The translations under genes were made by a program, and so were the position numbers. Positions 34,338-47,200 of a DNA stretch of 64,000 nt are shown piece after piece. The notes below the pieces were generated by a model. It saw only the letters and a list, made by a program, of their open reading frames with translations. It did not search any database and was not told the origin of the DNA. Positions within the stretch are counted from its first letter, which is position 1. Each line of letters starts with the position of its first letter. The stretch is taken from positions 29,883,501 through 29,947,500 of the forward strand of contig NC_083383.1 in NCBI RefSeq assembly GCF_031755915.1, read 5' to 3'. Source of the DNA: Ziziphus jujuba. Lineage: Eukaryota; Streptophyta; Magnoliopsida; Rosales; Rhamnaceae.

Positions 34338-37300
34338 GACTCACCTCAGGACCCTCAAAACTCCGAGATGGTCCCGTCCAAAAAAATCCCACCAAACCAT
34401 CCTAATGGAAAACCCTATGAACCTCATCTAAAACCAAGAACAATGAAGACATATGCAACCAAAACAATGCTCCAATATATAAGTATCACAACAGCATACA
34501 ATTTTCTCACTACAGTCAAGACCAACTACTACAACCATATATTCATGCTACAGTCCAATACCACACATACACGCTATCGTCACTATTGTATCTATAATTT
34601 AGATAAAAGTTTTTGAAGAGTAATTTCTAAATTTAAGTTATACAAATAATATAAATGTGTCTAAGATGAATAAAGATAAAGACAAAAGAAAGACAAAATA
34701 CTATTGCTATGGGGGATAGAATTGAAACAGATGATATACTAGCTTGGACCTAGGCTAAGAACAATAAAATGTTAGATAAAAATATTTCAGTGTGTGATTT
34801 AGTATAATAAAAAATAATAATTTATTATTGAAAAACTATTCTATCATGACCTTACAATACCATTCTTTTGAAAGTTTTTGCTTCCAAAACCTTTAACAAA
34901 ACTCAATTTATTTTTCAACATTTTATTTTAAATGATATTTAATATTAAATAATTTAAAATATCATAAATCAAACTCATACATCAAATGGATACTGAGCAT
35001 AAACAATAAAAATATGTATCCATAAGACAATTGTAAAAATGCAGAAAAATTCACGATTAGATCTGAAAACATATAATGTACCGTATTATATACTTAGTGC
35101 TGTTAGGCAATGCATGGTATCTTAAAATACCACCGAACAGTCGGATGGGAGAATGAAACCATAGTAAGAAAATATCTCATGGCCTTTTAGTATCCTAAAG
35201 ATGTCATGGCAATCTTATCATTCTATGTTCACGAGAGAGTGACACAACCCACCAAATCATTATTTGCATACTGTAACAACTCATAAGATAACTAAAATCT
35301 GCACGTTGATAATAATGAAGCAGAGACACTGTACTATATTGTATATATACTAAAACTCAAAAATACAATGTTCATAATCATTATTTCCATAATCATACTT
35401 TCCCATTACCAAAATATGGCCATACTCAAATCAAGTCCTTAATATCAAGACTAACATTAAGTTTTTTTTTTTTTTTCTTGAATCACATTAAGGGCTGATA
35501 TTTAAAGTTAATTTATCAATTATATGGTCCCGATAAAGTTCACTATACCTAAACAATATTTTAGTATGTCATTAAATCCATATTTAACTATTTTTTGAAT
35601 TTTAAATCCAGTATTTAATGTGATTTAAAAACTAATAAAGAAAAATATGATATTAAAATTATCATATCGTTTTGATGCAAATATTGTACCATAAACTAAA
35701 ACATTTCACCATGTGTATTTATAATGTTAATTTAAATTGCTTATTTAAATATTTCACCATATGAATTTATAAACCACATATCTTGTACAAACATTTCAAA
35801 AGTTCCAAATCGTCATTTCATATTACTCCATGTATATATTTACATCACATAATTACTAACCACTAGAATACATATTACTAACCACTAGAATATATAACTT
35901 TAAATCATTTTTAATTAAGCACTTTAAAACTTAAGACATTAAACACGCTTAAAATTATCTTTTCAAATTCACTTTCTCCAAACCAATGACTTCCATTTTA
36001 TAATACCGGGTTAATAAAAAATCAAGTCAAATGTTAAAAAATTTAAATACCAAAGTTTACAAGTTCACCATTAGCAAATTAAAGTTTAGAAAATTTTAAA
36101 ATCTTATTAAAAATCACATAAAATTAAAACATTTATATATATATATATAGATATGCATATATATATATATATATATATATAATCATAATTATTTAAATTT
36201 CCATAAAAATTGAAATCCATGAAATTGTCAATTTAAACATGCCTCAAAATATATATGAAAATAATTTCCACTCAAAGATTTGATGATTGTTTTTGCTTCT
36301 TAGCAAAGTTGCCTTCAACCATAGTATAAGTACTAATAATATAATAAAATATTTTTTAAATTTAAAAAATTAAACCAAAGACATTGGTGCGTACTGAATG
36401 TCTTAAAATAATTTCTACAAGTCTAAATTTACATAAATTGGATACTTGCAAGTTTGATGATGCTGTGAACCCTTTGAATCTAGTATGCAAAATTAGGATT
36501 TTTCAACCTAAGGCTAATTTTATGAAATTAAATATTTTAATGGGTCCTCATAACCTCTAAGAACACATTACCAACAACAATCTAGTCTCATAATGTTCTT
36601 TTATGGTCTCCATTTATCCAATATTAAACTGGTTAATTCAAAAATGAAGTTGCCTAAATGTTATGTAAAATTAACAAAACACATACCAATGGAAAGTCCG
36701 TGAGACGGATAACATTGTTATACTTATCTTGGTTAAATAACATGATTGGTGATTGAAAAACTTATCAAAAAATTTGACCAAATTTAATGTTATTAGATCT
36801 CTCAAACCATGAGAAATTTTGATAATGAAAAATATGAGAATAGATTCAAAAGATCCAAAATAAGAAACCTACGGCTCGACGGAGATGGCTAAATTCTAGC
36901 CAAATTGCCAAACGCTTGAAACAGCATCATTATCATTGTGAATCACTAACTCCATTGTGCCAAATTTAATGTTATTAGATTTCTCAGATCATGAAAAATT
37001 TTAATAATGAAAAATAGAAGAATAGATTTAGAAGGTCCAAAATAAAAAGCCTACGGCTCGACCGGAGATGGCTAGATTCTAGCCAAATTGCCAAAAGCTT
37101 GAAACAGCATCATTATGATTGTGAATCACTAACCCCAGTGTATTGCCAATGGATTGGATGTGAAACTTTTGGGATTTAGTCGACATTTAGTGGGCTTTTC
37201 ATGGGGTGTGGTGCATGTAGCATATCTTGACTAGAAAAATAAATGAAATTCAATGAGACCCGATTGATTCTGGCGGTGATTACGAGTCGACCCTGTTGGA

Positions 37301-37640
37301 GAATGTGGGGTCATGGGTTTCAGAGGTTTAGGAGATAAAATGAAAATTTTGAAAGTCATTAATCCCGATACACGATTCCCAAGATGTATATAGGCATTTT
37401 GATCCCCTAAAAGATAAGAGTTGATATTGACTTGAACATTTATAAAATTCTACCTAAAATTACACAGGTCCGTAATTTTTTAATTATAATTCAAAATTAG
37501 TTACACCACTTAGTTTAAAAGTATGTGTCGATTAACTTTACATAATAATACATTAGTTAAATTCAAAACTTGATTATATAAAAAGTCAAATGCAGAATCA
37601 ATCAACGATTTAATTGATCAAATCCCATCAAATTGGAAAA
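34338..37640. repeat. decayed relative of the long LTR
   Basis: Several landmarks follow the long LTR at 22479-25853 in the same order: 'caggaccctc...gtcccgtccaa' near 34350; 'ttttgaaagtttttgcttcc' then 'acctttaacaaaactc' near 34880; the 'accgaacagtcggatgggag' block near 35130, placed where the LTR has its 'cccagcgtcccaagc' block; and 'acaggtccgtaat' near 37465 (LTR: 'acaggtccgtaac', 25490). The match is weak between landmarks. No gene is seen. Confidence 0.4.
36779..37142. repeat. 182-bp tandem duplication
   Basis: Units 36779-36960 and 36961 to about 37142 both run from 'ccaaatttaatgttattaga' through 'cctacggctcgac' and 'gaaacagcatcattat' to 'gtgaatcactaac'. A handful of differences separate them. 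Confidence 0.9.
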
Positions 37641-39117
37641 ATTTTAAGTATTAATTGGCATGGATCATAACAGTTTAAGTCGCTATAAAACTTTGAATAG
37701 TTCAGCTTGTTTTGGTTTTGACCAATTTAGAGAAGAAGATCCGAAGCCTATTAGCAAGGCCTCTGTCATGGTGTTTTCCTTCTAGGATGACATGGCAATT
37801 TATGGGCAATATAACATGCGCGACTTTGGGCAACGGGATAGAATTGTATTAAAGCGATTTTATTTATTTATTTGAAAATCTCAAACTATTTTAAAAATTT
37901 TAAAGTTTTTTTTAGAACAATATCAAATTAATCATAGGACTAATATTGTCGGAGAAATATATAAATAATTTAACCGATCAATATATGACCCTAGCCAAGC
38001 CATGAATAAAAATAAAATAAAAAACTTAAACCAATATATATCTATAATTAGAACCAAAGTTGTTATTATTATTACTTTTTTTTTTTTTGCAAGCCAACAT
38101 TGTTAATAAATTATCTTTTCTTGCTCTTGCCGCATGATATTAGCCAAAGGTCACTCAATTTGTAAAGTTAATTATAATATCAGAAATATATTTGTCTAGA
38201 AGTAATTATATATATTGACAGTTGGCTCTAATTAGCCACTTGTTCAACTCAAGGGACACATAATTAATTTTAACCTAATTAAATATCTATTTCTCCTGTG
38301 AAATGATCACTTTTAGTTAAAAAAGCATGTATAGGCCCATTATAATTACGTTGACTAAAAATATGTATATTCTATAGAATGATGCATTGCCGACTTCGAG
38401 AAAGGTTGTCATAATCTTACAGTACCTTTATTCAAATTCAAATTTTCAATTTTATCATTATCGTGACTGTTGTTATTATCATTATTTTGTATGAATAGAT
38501 TGAAAAAGAAAAATTTTATGTTAATCTATATATTAAAAACTTTGTTTGAGCTAATTATATATATAAATATTATAAAATTTATTCATTTTAATTTATTTTT
38601 TTAACTTTAAATCTTTATATATACATGATATCAAGTTCAAGTTAAAGAAGAAAATTATACATTACAAAAGCTGAGAAAAATAGAGCAAGAATTATACATT
38701 ACAAAAGCTGAGAAAAATAGAGCTGGATGCATACGAAATAACAAGGTGATCATGATAAGTATAGTTATGGCGATGTTAATTATTGGATTAATGGCTGTTA
38801 TTCAAATTGATCATGTAGCGTTGCTGGCAGAGATGATGAACATCCTTCATTCCCCCAATTTGTAATATTTCTCCACCGAATTCTTCTCTAATTCCTGATG
38901 GTTTGAAATACCTTCGTTTATTAGTAAAGCCTTCGAGGACTTCAAGTATCGTCTTCTGGTTTTAAAGCGCAAATATATCAGAAGCTACAGCAAAATAAAA
39001 GATTATGGTACCTTCATTACTTCATATTTTGTTTTAGTCAATGTATTGCAGAATACTACTTCAATGGTGGGATATAAATATTGCAAGGTAAATATGCTAT
39101 CTTTTGGGTTAATTTTC
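37640..39117. other. AT-rich intergenic DNA with a 37-bp tandem repeat
   Basis: Units at 38653-38689 and 38690 to about 38724 share 'attacaaaagctgagaaaaa'. A short open frame follows at 38752-38865 (+), 37 codons with a hydrophobic start (MISIVMAMLIIGLM), but nothing else supports it as a gene. Otherwise nothing seen. Confidence 0.5.
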
Positions 39118-39647
39118 GGAGGGAGTCAGAATGGTTCCTACAATTTTTTATTATATTTTTTGTCATCCCTTTGTTATAAAATATTTGCTAATTTTTTTTT
39201 ATAGATTTTGATACCAAATGCGTTGCATAATATCATATGTAATCTATTATTTCATGCGGGCATTTTAAATTTTTAAAATATTGCCTAAAAACATACAGTT
39301 TTAGCTTATTCATCCTTTCTCTCTCTTAAAAACTTAATATATTTTGCAATATTTTAACTTTCTAAACAAGGATTAAATTATATATAAAATTTGTTTTAAT
39401 GGGACAAACACAAAACACCCATGGTATTATGGGCGTGTGCTTGCATTCCCACTATAGCATTTCCGGTAATATATAAAATTTGGTCATAAAAGATCTAGTG
39501 TAACTCTTCGGTGACAAAATTTGTCAAAAAGTTAACAGAGCTTATATAACAAATGGATATATATTTGACAATTTCACAAAATGTAGGGATGATATTGTTA
39601 TTTAAAAAAAAAAAAAAAAAGTGTAAGGACCTTCTTGACACTCTCCC
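39118..39647. mobile_element. MITE-like element with long imperfect terminal inverted repeats
   Basis: The left end 'ggagggagtcagaatggttc' and the reverse complement of the right end 'gggagagtgtcaagaaggtc' pair, and pairing continues inward for about 70 bases (GTCATCCC against ATCATCCC). About 530 bp, no coding capacity. No target duplication was found. Related internal sequence ('gattttgacaccaaggcatt') recurs at about 46530 in the PHD gene intron. Confidence 0.55.
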
Positions 39648-41500
39648 AAGAGCGCATTTTCCCTTTTTCTCCTTAACTACAACGTTTATATATTCCCAAC
39701 AAAAAATTGCAACGTTTATTAGTTAAATGCACTTCTTTTTTAGTTGTAATTGTAATTAAAAGTCCTCAACTCCATTTAAATAGTTGTGTGTTGGATTTGA
39801 ATTTTGAGGTTCTTTATTCAAATTATACTGTTTGTATTTTTCTATTTGGATCTAGTTAATAAAAGTTATCTGAATTTTATTTTCTGATTTAAATCGAATT
39901 AGGACTTATTTATCTCCAACACATGAAAAGAGCCTAGAGAGAGTTATAGTTTGTTCACTCCTTTTTTTTTTTTTTAATTTTTTTGGTAGTGTATGTTCAC
40001 GCGTTCTTTTTTTCATGATACTTGTTAAATATAATTAACCTATAAATTAATTATATTGTATATTCAATTCAACCTCTTTTTTAATTGGCTAAAATTGAAG
40101 TAAGAGATGGCGGTGGCACATCATCGCATTCCACGTCGGTCCAAAGGAAATATGATATCATTGTTATTTTCAGTCTAACAAGACTATCATTGCAAAATGA
40201 TGTGACCACTTCAATGTGGGATTTATTTAAAACAAGACTTTTTTTATTTGGGATATATATTCAACCCAAAACAAGGAAAGGCTTTGTCTACCAACTTTAA
40301 ACCTAATTTCTAATGTGAGAAATAACATGATATTATTTTATTGACTTTGTATTGCTGATATTATTTTATTAACTTTAATTCCATTGAGTTTTATTTATTT
40401 ATTTTATTAATTTTTAACTAATAAAATAATATGACATCTTTTGCCATCAAGGTTTTACCACACCAGACATTGGCCTTACCTTTTGCTATCACTTATTACA
40501 TTAATAAATACTTTAATAAACAAATTTGAGCTAGCATTACGTCTTTTTTTTTTTTTTTTTTGATAAATATATATTTGCTATTATAAATCACCATTGTCCG
40601 ACGATGACATTTTATTTAGAACCAATATTTTTCTTAAAAAAGGAACTGCACCTACTAATAGAAAATAAAGAGCGTAAGAGACATATAGTTTCTAGGAATT
40701 TAAAAGGATTATAATGGGTGGGTTTGCATCAAATCAACCCACTAATCTTTATTCAACCCAAAAAAAACAAAATAAAAAACCCACTAATCCTTTTTTTTGG
40801 GACCATAAAAAAGAATGAACCATTATTGGCCGAAAAATAAATAGTTTCTAATTAGTTGGCCGAGAAAACAAAATTAAACCGCGTTAATCGTGTGTTGGTC
40901 CAATGTTTATCACATTTAAAATTTTACAAATAGAAAACGACTGTTGAAGCTCCAAAGAAAAGAAAAATTAAGGATTAAGATAATTTGTTAAATACCTATC
41001 AAATATTATTGCATATGGATCACTAACTATGGTTTTAACATTAATTTTTTTTTTTTTTTGTTTATACACACATTTAAAAAGTTAAAATTCTTTTTTTTTT
41101 TTATTTAATCCTAACTACCAGATTGATCCAATGAAAATCTAATTGTCTATATTATATATATATATATATACATATATTAAAACTGTGGAATCAAGTAAAT
41201 TAAAACTTGGTCGGAGCCAAACAGATGATAATTCCATATACGTGTGAGGTTCTCATTCAAGTCAACCAATATAAAAATAAATAATGATCCATTATTTTAT
41301 AATATTTTTCTAAACTAATTAAAAGAGAATTGGCATGACTCCAACCCAAAACTGAGAAAGTGTAGGTGGAAGAGGCTTACTAACGCGCCATTTCGTGGGA
41401 AAATGTGTCCATTATGTGAGGAACTTTTTTGGAAGCTTATTCGGCCAATAACAGTGGGATCAAGTCGAAATTTGTCAATTTTGATTGGCTGATAAATTAG
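39648..41500. other. AT-rich intergenic DNA
   Basis: No gene seen. The open frame at 40085-40300 (+) has no recognisable similarity. Poly(T) runs near 39963, 40545 and 41046, and (AT)n near 41152-41170. A W-box core (AGTCAA on plus) is near 41261. Confidence 0.5.
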
Positions 41501-41505
41501 ATACG

Positions 41506-41559
41506 AGTCAAAAAAGTCAACGTCTTGTCACTACCACTCGGACGGTGGTTATTATATAA
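41506..41559 (+). promoter_or_regulatory. paired W-boxes and TATA box
   Basis: AGTCAA occurs at 41506-41511 and 41515-41520 (TTGACT on the other strand, the WRKY-binding core), nine bases apart. TATATAA follows at 41553-41559, about 185 bases before the peptide gene's ATG. The spacing suits a WRKY-controlled promoter. Function is inferred. Confidence 0.55.
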
Positions 41560-41742
41560 GTCACAATCTTTATCACCACCACCCCACCCCCGCCGATTCT
41601 GTAAAGGAATCTGCATATTTTTCTTCCTTTCTGTGCCACCGAACTTTAAAGCACTCTTCTTGATTAATAAGCAAATTAAAGACTTAAATTTCCAGATTCA
41701 TTAGGATATAAGCAATTATTTCAAGCTTCTGAAATTGTAAGT

Positions 41743-42362
41743 ATGGCTTCCAAGAAGTTATTCATTATTGTATCGGTGGTTTTGTTCATCTTTTTGGTTC
41801 TATGTTTGGGAACCCAGTCAAGACTACTGGCTGCAGCTGGGACTTCTGAATCTTCCATGACTTGTAAGTTTTGCTTAAATAATACTTACATATATTTATC
41901 GAATACCCATTAATTATTTTATGTATATATTTATTTATTTATTAATATTATTATGGTAAATTTTATTTAAAGCCTTTCAATTTTGTCAAAATTACAATTA
42001 AATTTTTTAATTGTAAAAATTTATTGAAAAAAACTAACAAATAAATATGATTTTTTAAAAACATAACTTTAGCTTTAATTAATGTAAAAATGAAAAAATC
42101 TAAATGAGATTTTCCCTTTTTTTTTTTTTTTGGTAAAAAGAAATGAAATTTTCCCTTATTGTTATTATTTTTTCCTTTTGGAATAATATAAGCTATGTAT
42201 ATATATATACATATATATATACTTGACATGATTTTGTCTGTTTTTATATGTATGAATTTTTCAGATGAGAAGGGTGGGGAGCATTTGCCGGTTAGAAGTG
42301 CACCAGCACATCAAAAAGCTGATTTTGCATGGGGCTTCAACTATTTAGCTCCTTCTAACTAA
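41743..42362 (+). CDS. putative small secreted peptide precursor, two exons
   Basis: Exon 1 is 41743-41863 and exon 2 is 42265-42362, joined across a GT(AAGT)-AG intron with phase 1. The product is 72 residues. Residues 1-25 form a classic signal peptide (MASKKLF, then a hydrophobic core IIVSVVLFIFLVLCLG, with a likely cut near TQS|RLL). The mature part is short, polar and without cysteine, and ends DFAWGFNYLAPSN, an aromatic, proline-containing tail of the sort found in processed peptide signals. It likely acts outside the cell. I do not recognise the family: it lacks the marks of CLE, IDA, PIP, CEP, PSY or RGF. Upstream W-boxes suggest defence-linked expression. Confidence 0.7.
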
Positions 42363-43930
42363 TCTACCTAGCTTCACTCCTCTTACAATTTGATGTGACC
42401 AAGAGCAACTTCAACTATCAAAAATCATAATTTACCCAAAAAAAAAAGAAAAAAAAGAAAATCATACTTAATTTTATTGGCTGCCGTGATGAAATTATTA
42501 TGCAAGTAGGAAACAGAGTGATCCTGCTGTAAGCATTAGAGATAACATATATGTATATATATTTCGGCTACTCTATTTAATGATACTGACATAAATTTAA
42601 TAATACATTGCATTATTCTTCAATTTTGGCTGCCTTATTTTTTCTCTACCAAAGTGCAAAGTGTGAATACAATAACAGTAAACACAAACATTCAATACAA
42701 CATAACCCAACACTGATAGATAAAAGTCTACGCCTGGATTTTGTTCCCTTTAAAGCATTTCGGGATTTTTTAAATCTATCATATCTTTTATTTTGAAAAA
42801 TCAAACGTTCAAAGGGATTCTTTATTTTAATTTATTAATATAAATAGTGGTGTATAGTTTTTCAAAGTAGAAAATTACTTTTTATTCTAGTATAATATTC
42901 ATTTAGTTTAATACATCACATGTTTTAATACTATTATTATAATATTTAATAGATAATTCATATAAAAAGAAAAATTAGTAGTAAAGCAATAAATATTTAT
43001 AAAAGAAAATAAAATAAATAGTACAAATAAAAAATGCTGCTACAGAATGTTTTAAAAACTCACTCTCTAGTTTAAAAATTTTTCTTTATTATAAAAAGTA
43101 TGTTCTTTATTTTAAAAAAAACTTGGAGACGCTTTTATAATCCAATAAAAATTAGTTTTTTTTATTATTTATTTTTGTAAAAAAAAAAAATTAGTTATGA
43201 ATATAACATTTTTAACTTTCTATATTGTAGATGCACGGCTTCATGTTTATATAATATTTAATGACAAGACGTATTTATAAGAGCCGATAGATATTAAAAA
43301 AAAAAAAAAGTTGATCAATAAATTTTTAATTTAAAAAGTTGATCAATAAATTTTTAATTTATAAATTGATTTAGTTTGTAACTTATATAAATGAAATGTA
43401 ACAAAAAATTTCAACTTGAATAAATTCGATTACACAATCAGCTTTTATTTTTTTAAAAAAAAATTTAAATTCATACTTATAACTCAATATGATTATAAGA
43501 TAATACAATTGTTACAAACTTTTCATAATGAAATCTCATTATTATTATTTTTTTTTGGACTGAATTAATGAAATCTCATTTGATTGCGATAAAATCTTAG
43601 ATTGATAAATTTTAATTTCAATTAAATCATTAATTATCACACAAGATAATTATCCGCTTTTTTTTTTTCTTTTTTTCTTCCCTAGAGATAAAATTAATAC
43701 CCTTGATTTTTTTATGTTTTTGCAGTGTAGTCAATAAATAATCAATATTTAAGTGAAACTCTTTTTTAAAGGTGGATAAAATTAATACGAAAAACAAAGA
43801 GACTAGTGTAAAACTAGAAAAAAAAGAGAAATATGGGGGTATTAGTTCAAAATTCCTATTATATATAAGAGATTCCGTATTTTCCCGGAAGAACTTTTTC
43901 CATTTTTCCAAAACACTCTTCTAGTGATCC
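42363..43930. other. AT-rich intergenic DNA
   Basis: Begins with the probable 3' UTR of the peptide gene. A 29-base motif 'aaaaagttgatcaataaatt' is tandemly repeated near 43308-43360. No gene seen. Confidence 0.5.
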
Positions 43931-44214
43931 ATCCGTACAGATGTAACGTTCCCTGCCTTTCTTTTTATTGTAGTTTTGATTAGGGGGTCTGTATGTTCAT
44001 GTGAGAATCCTGAATTCTCTGAAAGGGGTATTCTTTCGTAGTCGCATTTCAGTCTTTAAGTTTATAAGAATTTCCTTTTTCTCCCCCCAAAAAAAAGAAA
44101 AAAAAAAAGCTTTTCAAGAAACTTCTCTGCGAAACCCTCGCCTTGCTCTGTTTCTCAATCACTCTTGCTTTCTCCTATTTTCTCGGCATTGTCATAACTT
44201 GCTCGGGAAGATTG

Positions 44215-44223
44215 ATGGGTTGA
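44215..44223 (+). promoter_or_regulatory. minimal upstream ORF
   Basis: ATG GGT TGA, a two-codon upstream reading frame, lies 14 bases before the ATG proposed for the PHD gene. If it is in the leader it could reduce translation of the main frame. Confidence 0.4.
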
Positions 44224-44237
44224 TTTTGCTGCCGACT

Positions 44238-47200
44238 ATGGTATTCTTTTTCTTACTACTGTTTGGGTTTATGGGTTTTTATTTTTTATTTTTTATTTTT
44301 GTTTTTCCCCTGATTTTATGCTTTGATTTTATTTTTATCTTTTTCCCCTTAAACTTTTAATTAGTTTCCATTTCCGTTAGGAAAATTAGGGTTTTAATTA
44401 TTTCCATTTAATGGGTTGGTTGAAATAGCAGTTTGCATTGTTCTTGTGCAAGTGTTAGGGGTTTGAGGTTTGGTAGGATGAATAGTTGTGGGAGTTCTGG
44501 TTTGCTGCCAATGGGGATTTCTCAAGATTGAATATTAGAGTTCAAGGGGCACAATAGTATGTACAAAGAGTGGTTCATAACTTAAACAAGGTTGTGCATT
44601 GTCTTCAAGGTCATCAAATAATTTCTTTCCCTTGTAGCCATACTGCAGTACTTAATTTCATATTTTTGTTCACTGCAATTTATTTATTTATTTTGGTTCA
44701 TGTTTATTATTTGTAATTTTGGTTAGGACCCTCACATGTTAATTGGAATGCTAGTTGTTTCCACAATTCCATTTGTTGGAAACCAGTTATTTTTATAAAC
44801 AAACAAAGAGCTTGGCCCGCTTGTACAAATGGGATTAAATCATATACATGGCTTACAAAGATCCCAAATTGACAGTACAATTGGGATATAATACGCCACA
44901 ATGAGCTATTTTCTTCCTCAAGCTATGCCTTTTTCCAAGTTTGCTTTGGCGGTGGGGAGAGAGGGTTCCCTCTGTTTTGCCATTCTTACTAATTTGTTTA
45001 AGGGAAAGGATGAGATTCTGATATTGGTCTGGACCAGCCTACTAACTCCAAAATCAGAGGGGTTTTGGTCTTGCTCATCATGAGCTTAAGAATGCATTTT
45101 GTCCTAAGGTGGTTAAGGCGGACTGGTTCTTCCCTCATAATGCACCAAAAATATTGATGCATATTTTCCGGACAAAATCTCTATATGACCAGAATTTCCA
45201 TAGAGAAGATATCCACTCACAAAGGTAGGAAAACGGTGCCTGTTTTGGTCAGTTTTGGTATGAACACAGGACTTGTTTGATTGGAACTGCTGGCTGGGTG
45301 CTGCTAGATGATTGTTATAGTATGTTTAAGGTAGGTGCCATTTTTTGTGTAGTAAAAATTCCCCAGTGCATCTCTTAAGTCCTAAGTTATACTTGTTTCA
45401 TAGGAGCTTCCATTAGTATGAGTCCTAGCCCCTAGGTTAGACCTTCTAGGTAGGATCTCAAACTGCAAGTGGTCATCATTTTGTGCATTAATTGTTGGAC
45501 TACTCAAATTGATGGTTGTACTTAGCTTGGTCATATGAGAAATTAGACAATTATGTTATTTATGTTTATTTTTTGGGGTTATAGATTCAATCCCAAGATT
45601 TTTACCTAAAAGACATTGTTTATGGACCCGTGGGACAATTATTGAGTTTTCATATAAAATAATGATATAAATTAACCTATCAAGACCCAATTTGTGGTTT
45701 CTCATTGTCTTCTCTTTGCTACCACATTGACTTTACTTTTCTAATTTTTCTTATTGTCCTTTAGAATTTGTTGAGTCTTTTGCCTAACATAGTAATGATA
45801 TAGTCAATTTTAAGTCCTAAGGCAGACTTGAGACATTTTGTCTAAGTGAGGTGAGGTGAGGCGTAAGTCTAGCCGCCATACAAGTTGTAAGCCTCAATGT
45901 TAATAATAAAAAAAAATATAAATAGAAAATCACTAACTAGAGCTCATTATATTCTTAAGGCTAATTGTTTTTAGTTTTCAAAAACTTTGTTCTTGCCATG
46001 CCAGTATTTAGCTAAGTGTGGTCTATTCTTCTTTTAATTTTGTCTTTTCTTCATCTTTCATTATAACTTTATTTAAAGCTAAAAACCATGCGTGGGTTTT
46101 CTTGACCAAAGTTATAGCCCCTGATTTTTTATTTTTTAGTTTTGAAAAATGGTAGAAGTTGAGGTATACGCCTCAATTGCCTTGAGGCTTAAGCTTCTAG
46201 GCCCATCACCTCACCTAGCATAGGCGAAAACATGCAAGGATCACTAAGGCCATTGTCACAAGGCACTCGAGTCGTGCCTTGTCTCTAGGCATATGCATTG
46301 AATGGTTTTGATTACATTCGATATAGTTGAAATTAAGCATTAGATTGTCTTATGAGGTTAGATGCATAAAACATCCTTGTACTTTGGATGGAATATTACA
46401 GCGGTCCTTGCACTTAACTTTATTTTATTTTATTTTTAAACAATGTTGTCTTTGTGCCGTGTGAAATTGTTAAATAGGTTCCTTTATTACAAATTTATGC
46501 CTTTTTTTTAAATAATAATTTTTGGGTGTAGATTTTGACACCAAGGCATTGCATAAATATCTTTGTGACTTATCAATGCCAACATTTAAAAATTTTAAAT
46601 CATTGCCTAAAACTTTTTTAGCTCAGCTAAACCCTTTTCCACTTTGAAATATATATATATATATATATTTTTTTTGGCTATAATTTGTATTCTTTAAATT
46701 TGACTAACATAGACCCATGGTGTAAGTATATTCTAGCAATGTTTTCTTTGTTTTTAAATAGGAAGCATTTCTCTTAAGGAAGTGATATCCGTGGAAGCAC
46801 CAATTTGGTGCTTTACCCTGAAAACAAGGATTAACAAAAATAATTTCTATATTTTTGGCCAAACATGATAAGACGTGCTTTTATCACGCTATAAAAAGCA
46901 CAATTATCTTTTGATATGCAGTTAGGTTAGTTTGGGAATGACTTCTTAAAATAACGCTTTTCTAATGGACATATTATATGCTTCTTCCAAATTACTAATA
47001 GGTAATTTTCTAACCGAGAAAGTGGTTTTAGATATTTTAAAATCACTCTCAAATGGGCTATCAGATATTTCAAAATCTTTCTTAAATAACCACTTAAATC
47101 TTGTTTGGGAATGATTACGTATGAATTGTATCTCGTCTACAAAGTGATTTCTAAAAGATTACCCAATTGGCTCATCTAGAATCGGCAAATAGGTGGTTTT

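Noticed and set aside
44001..44360. 119-residue plus-strand frame
   Set aside because: Spans the probable leader and the start of intron 1 and becomes a hydrophobic low-complexity run; no similarity.
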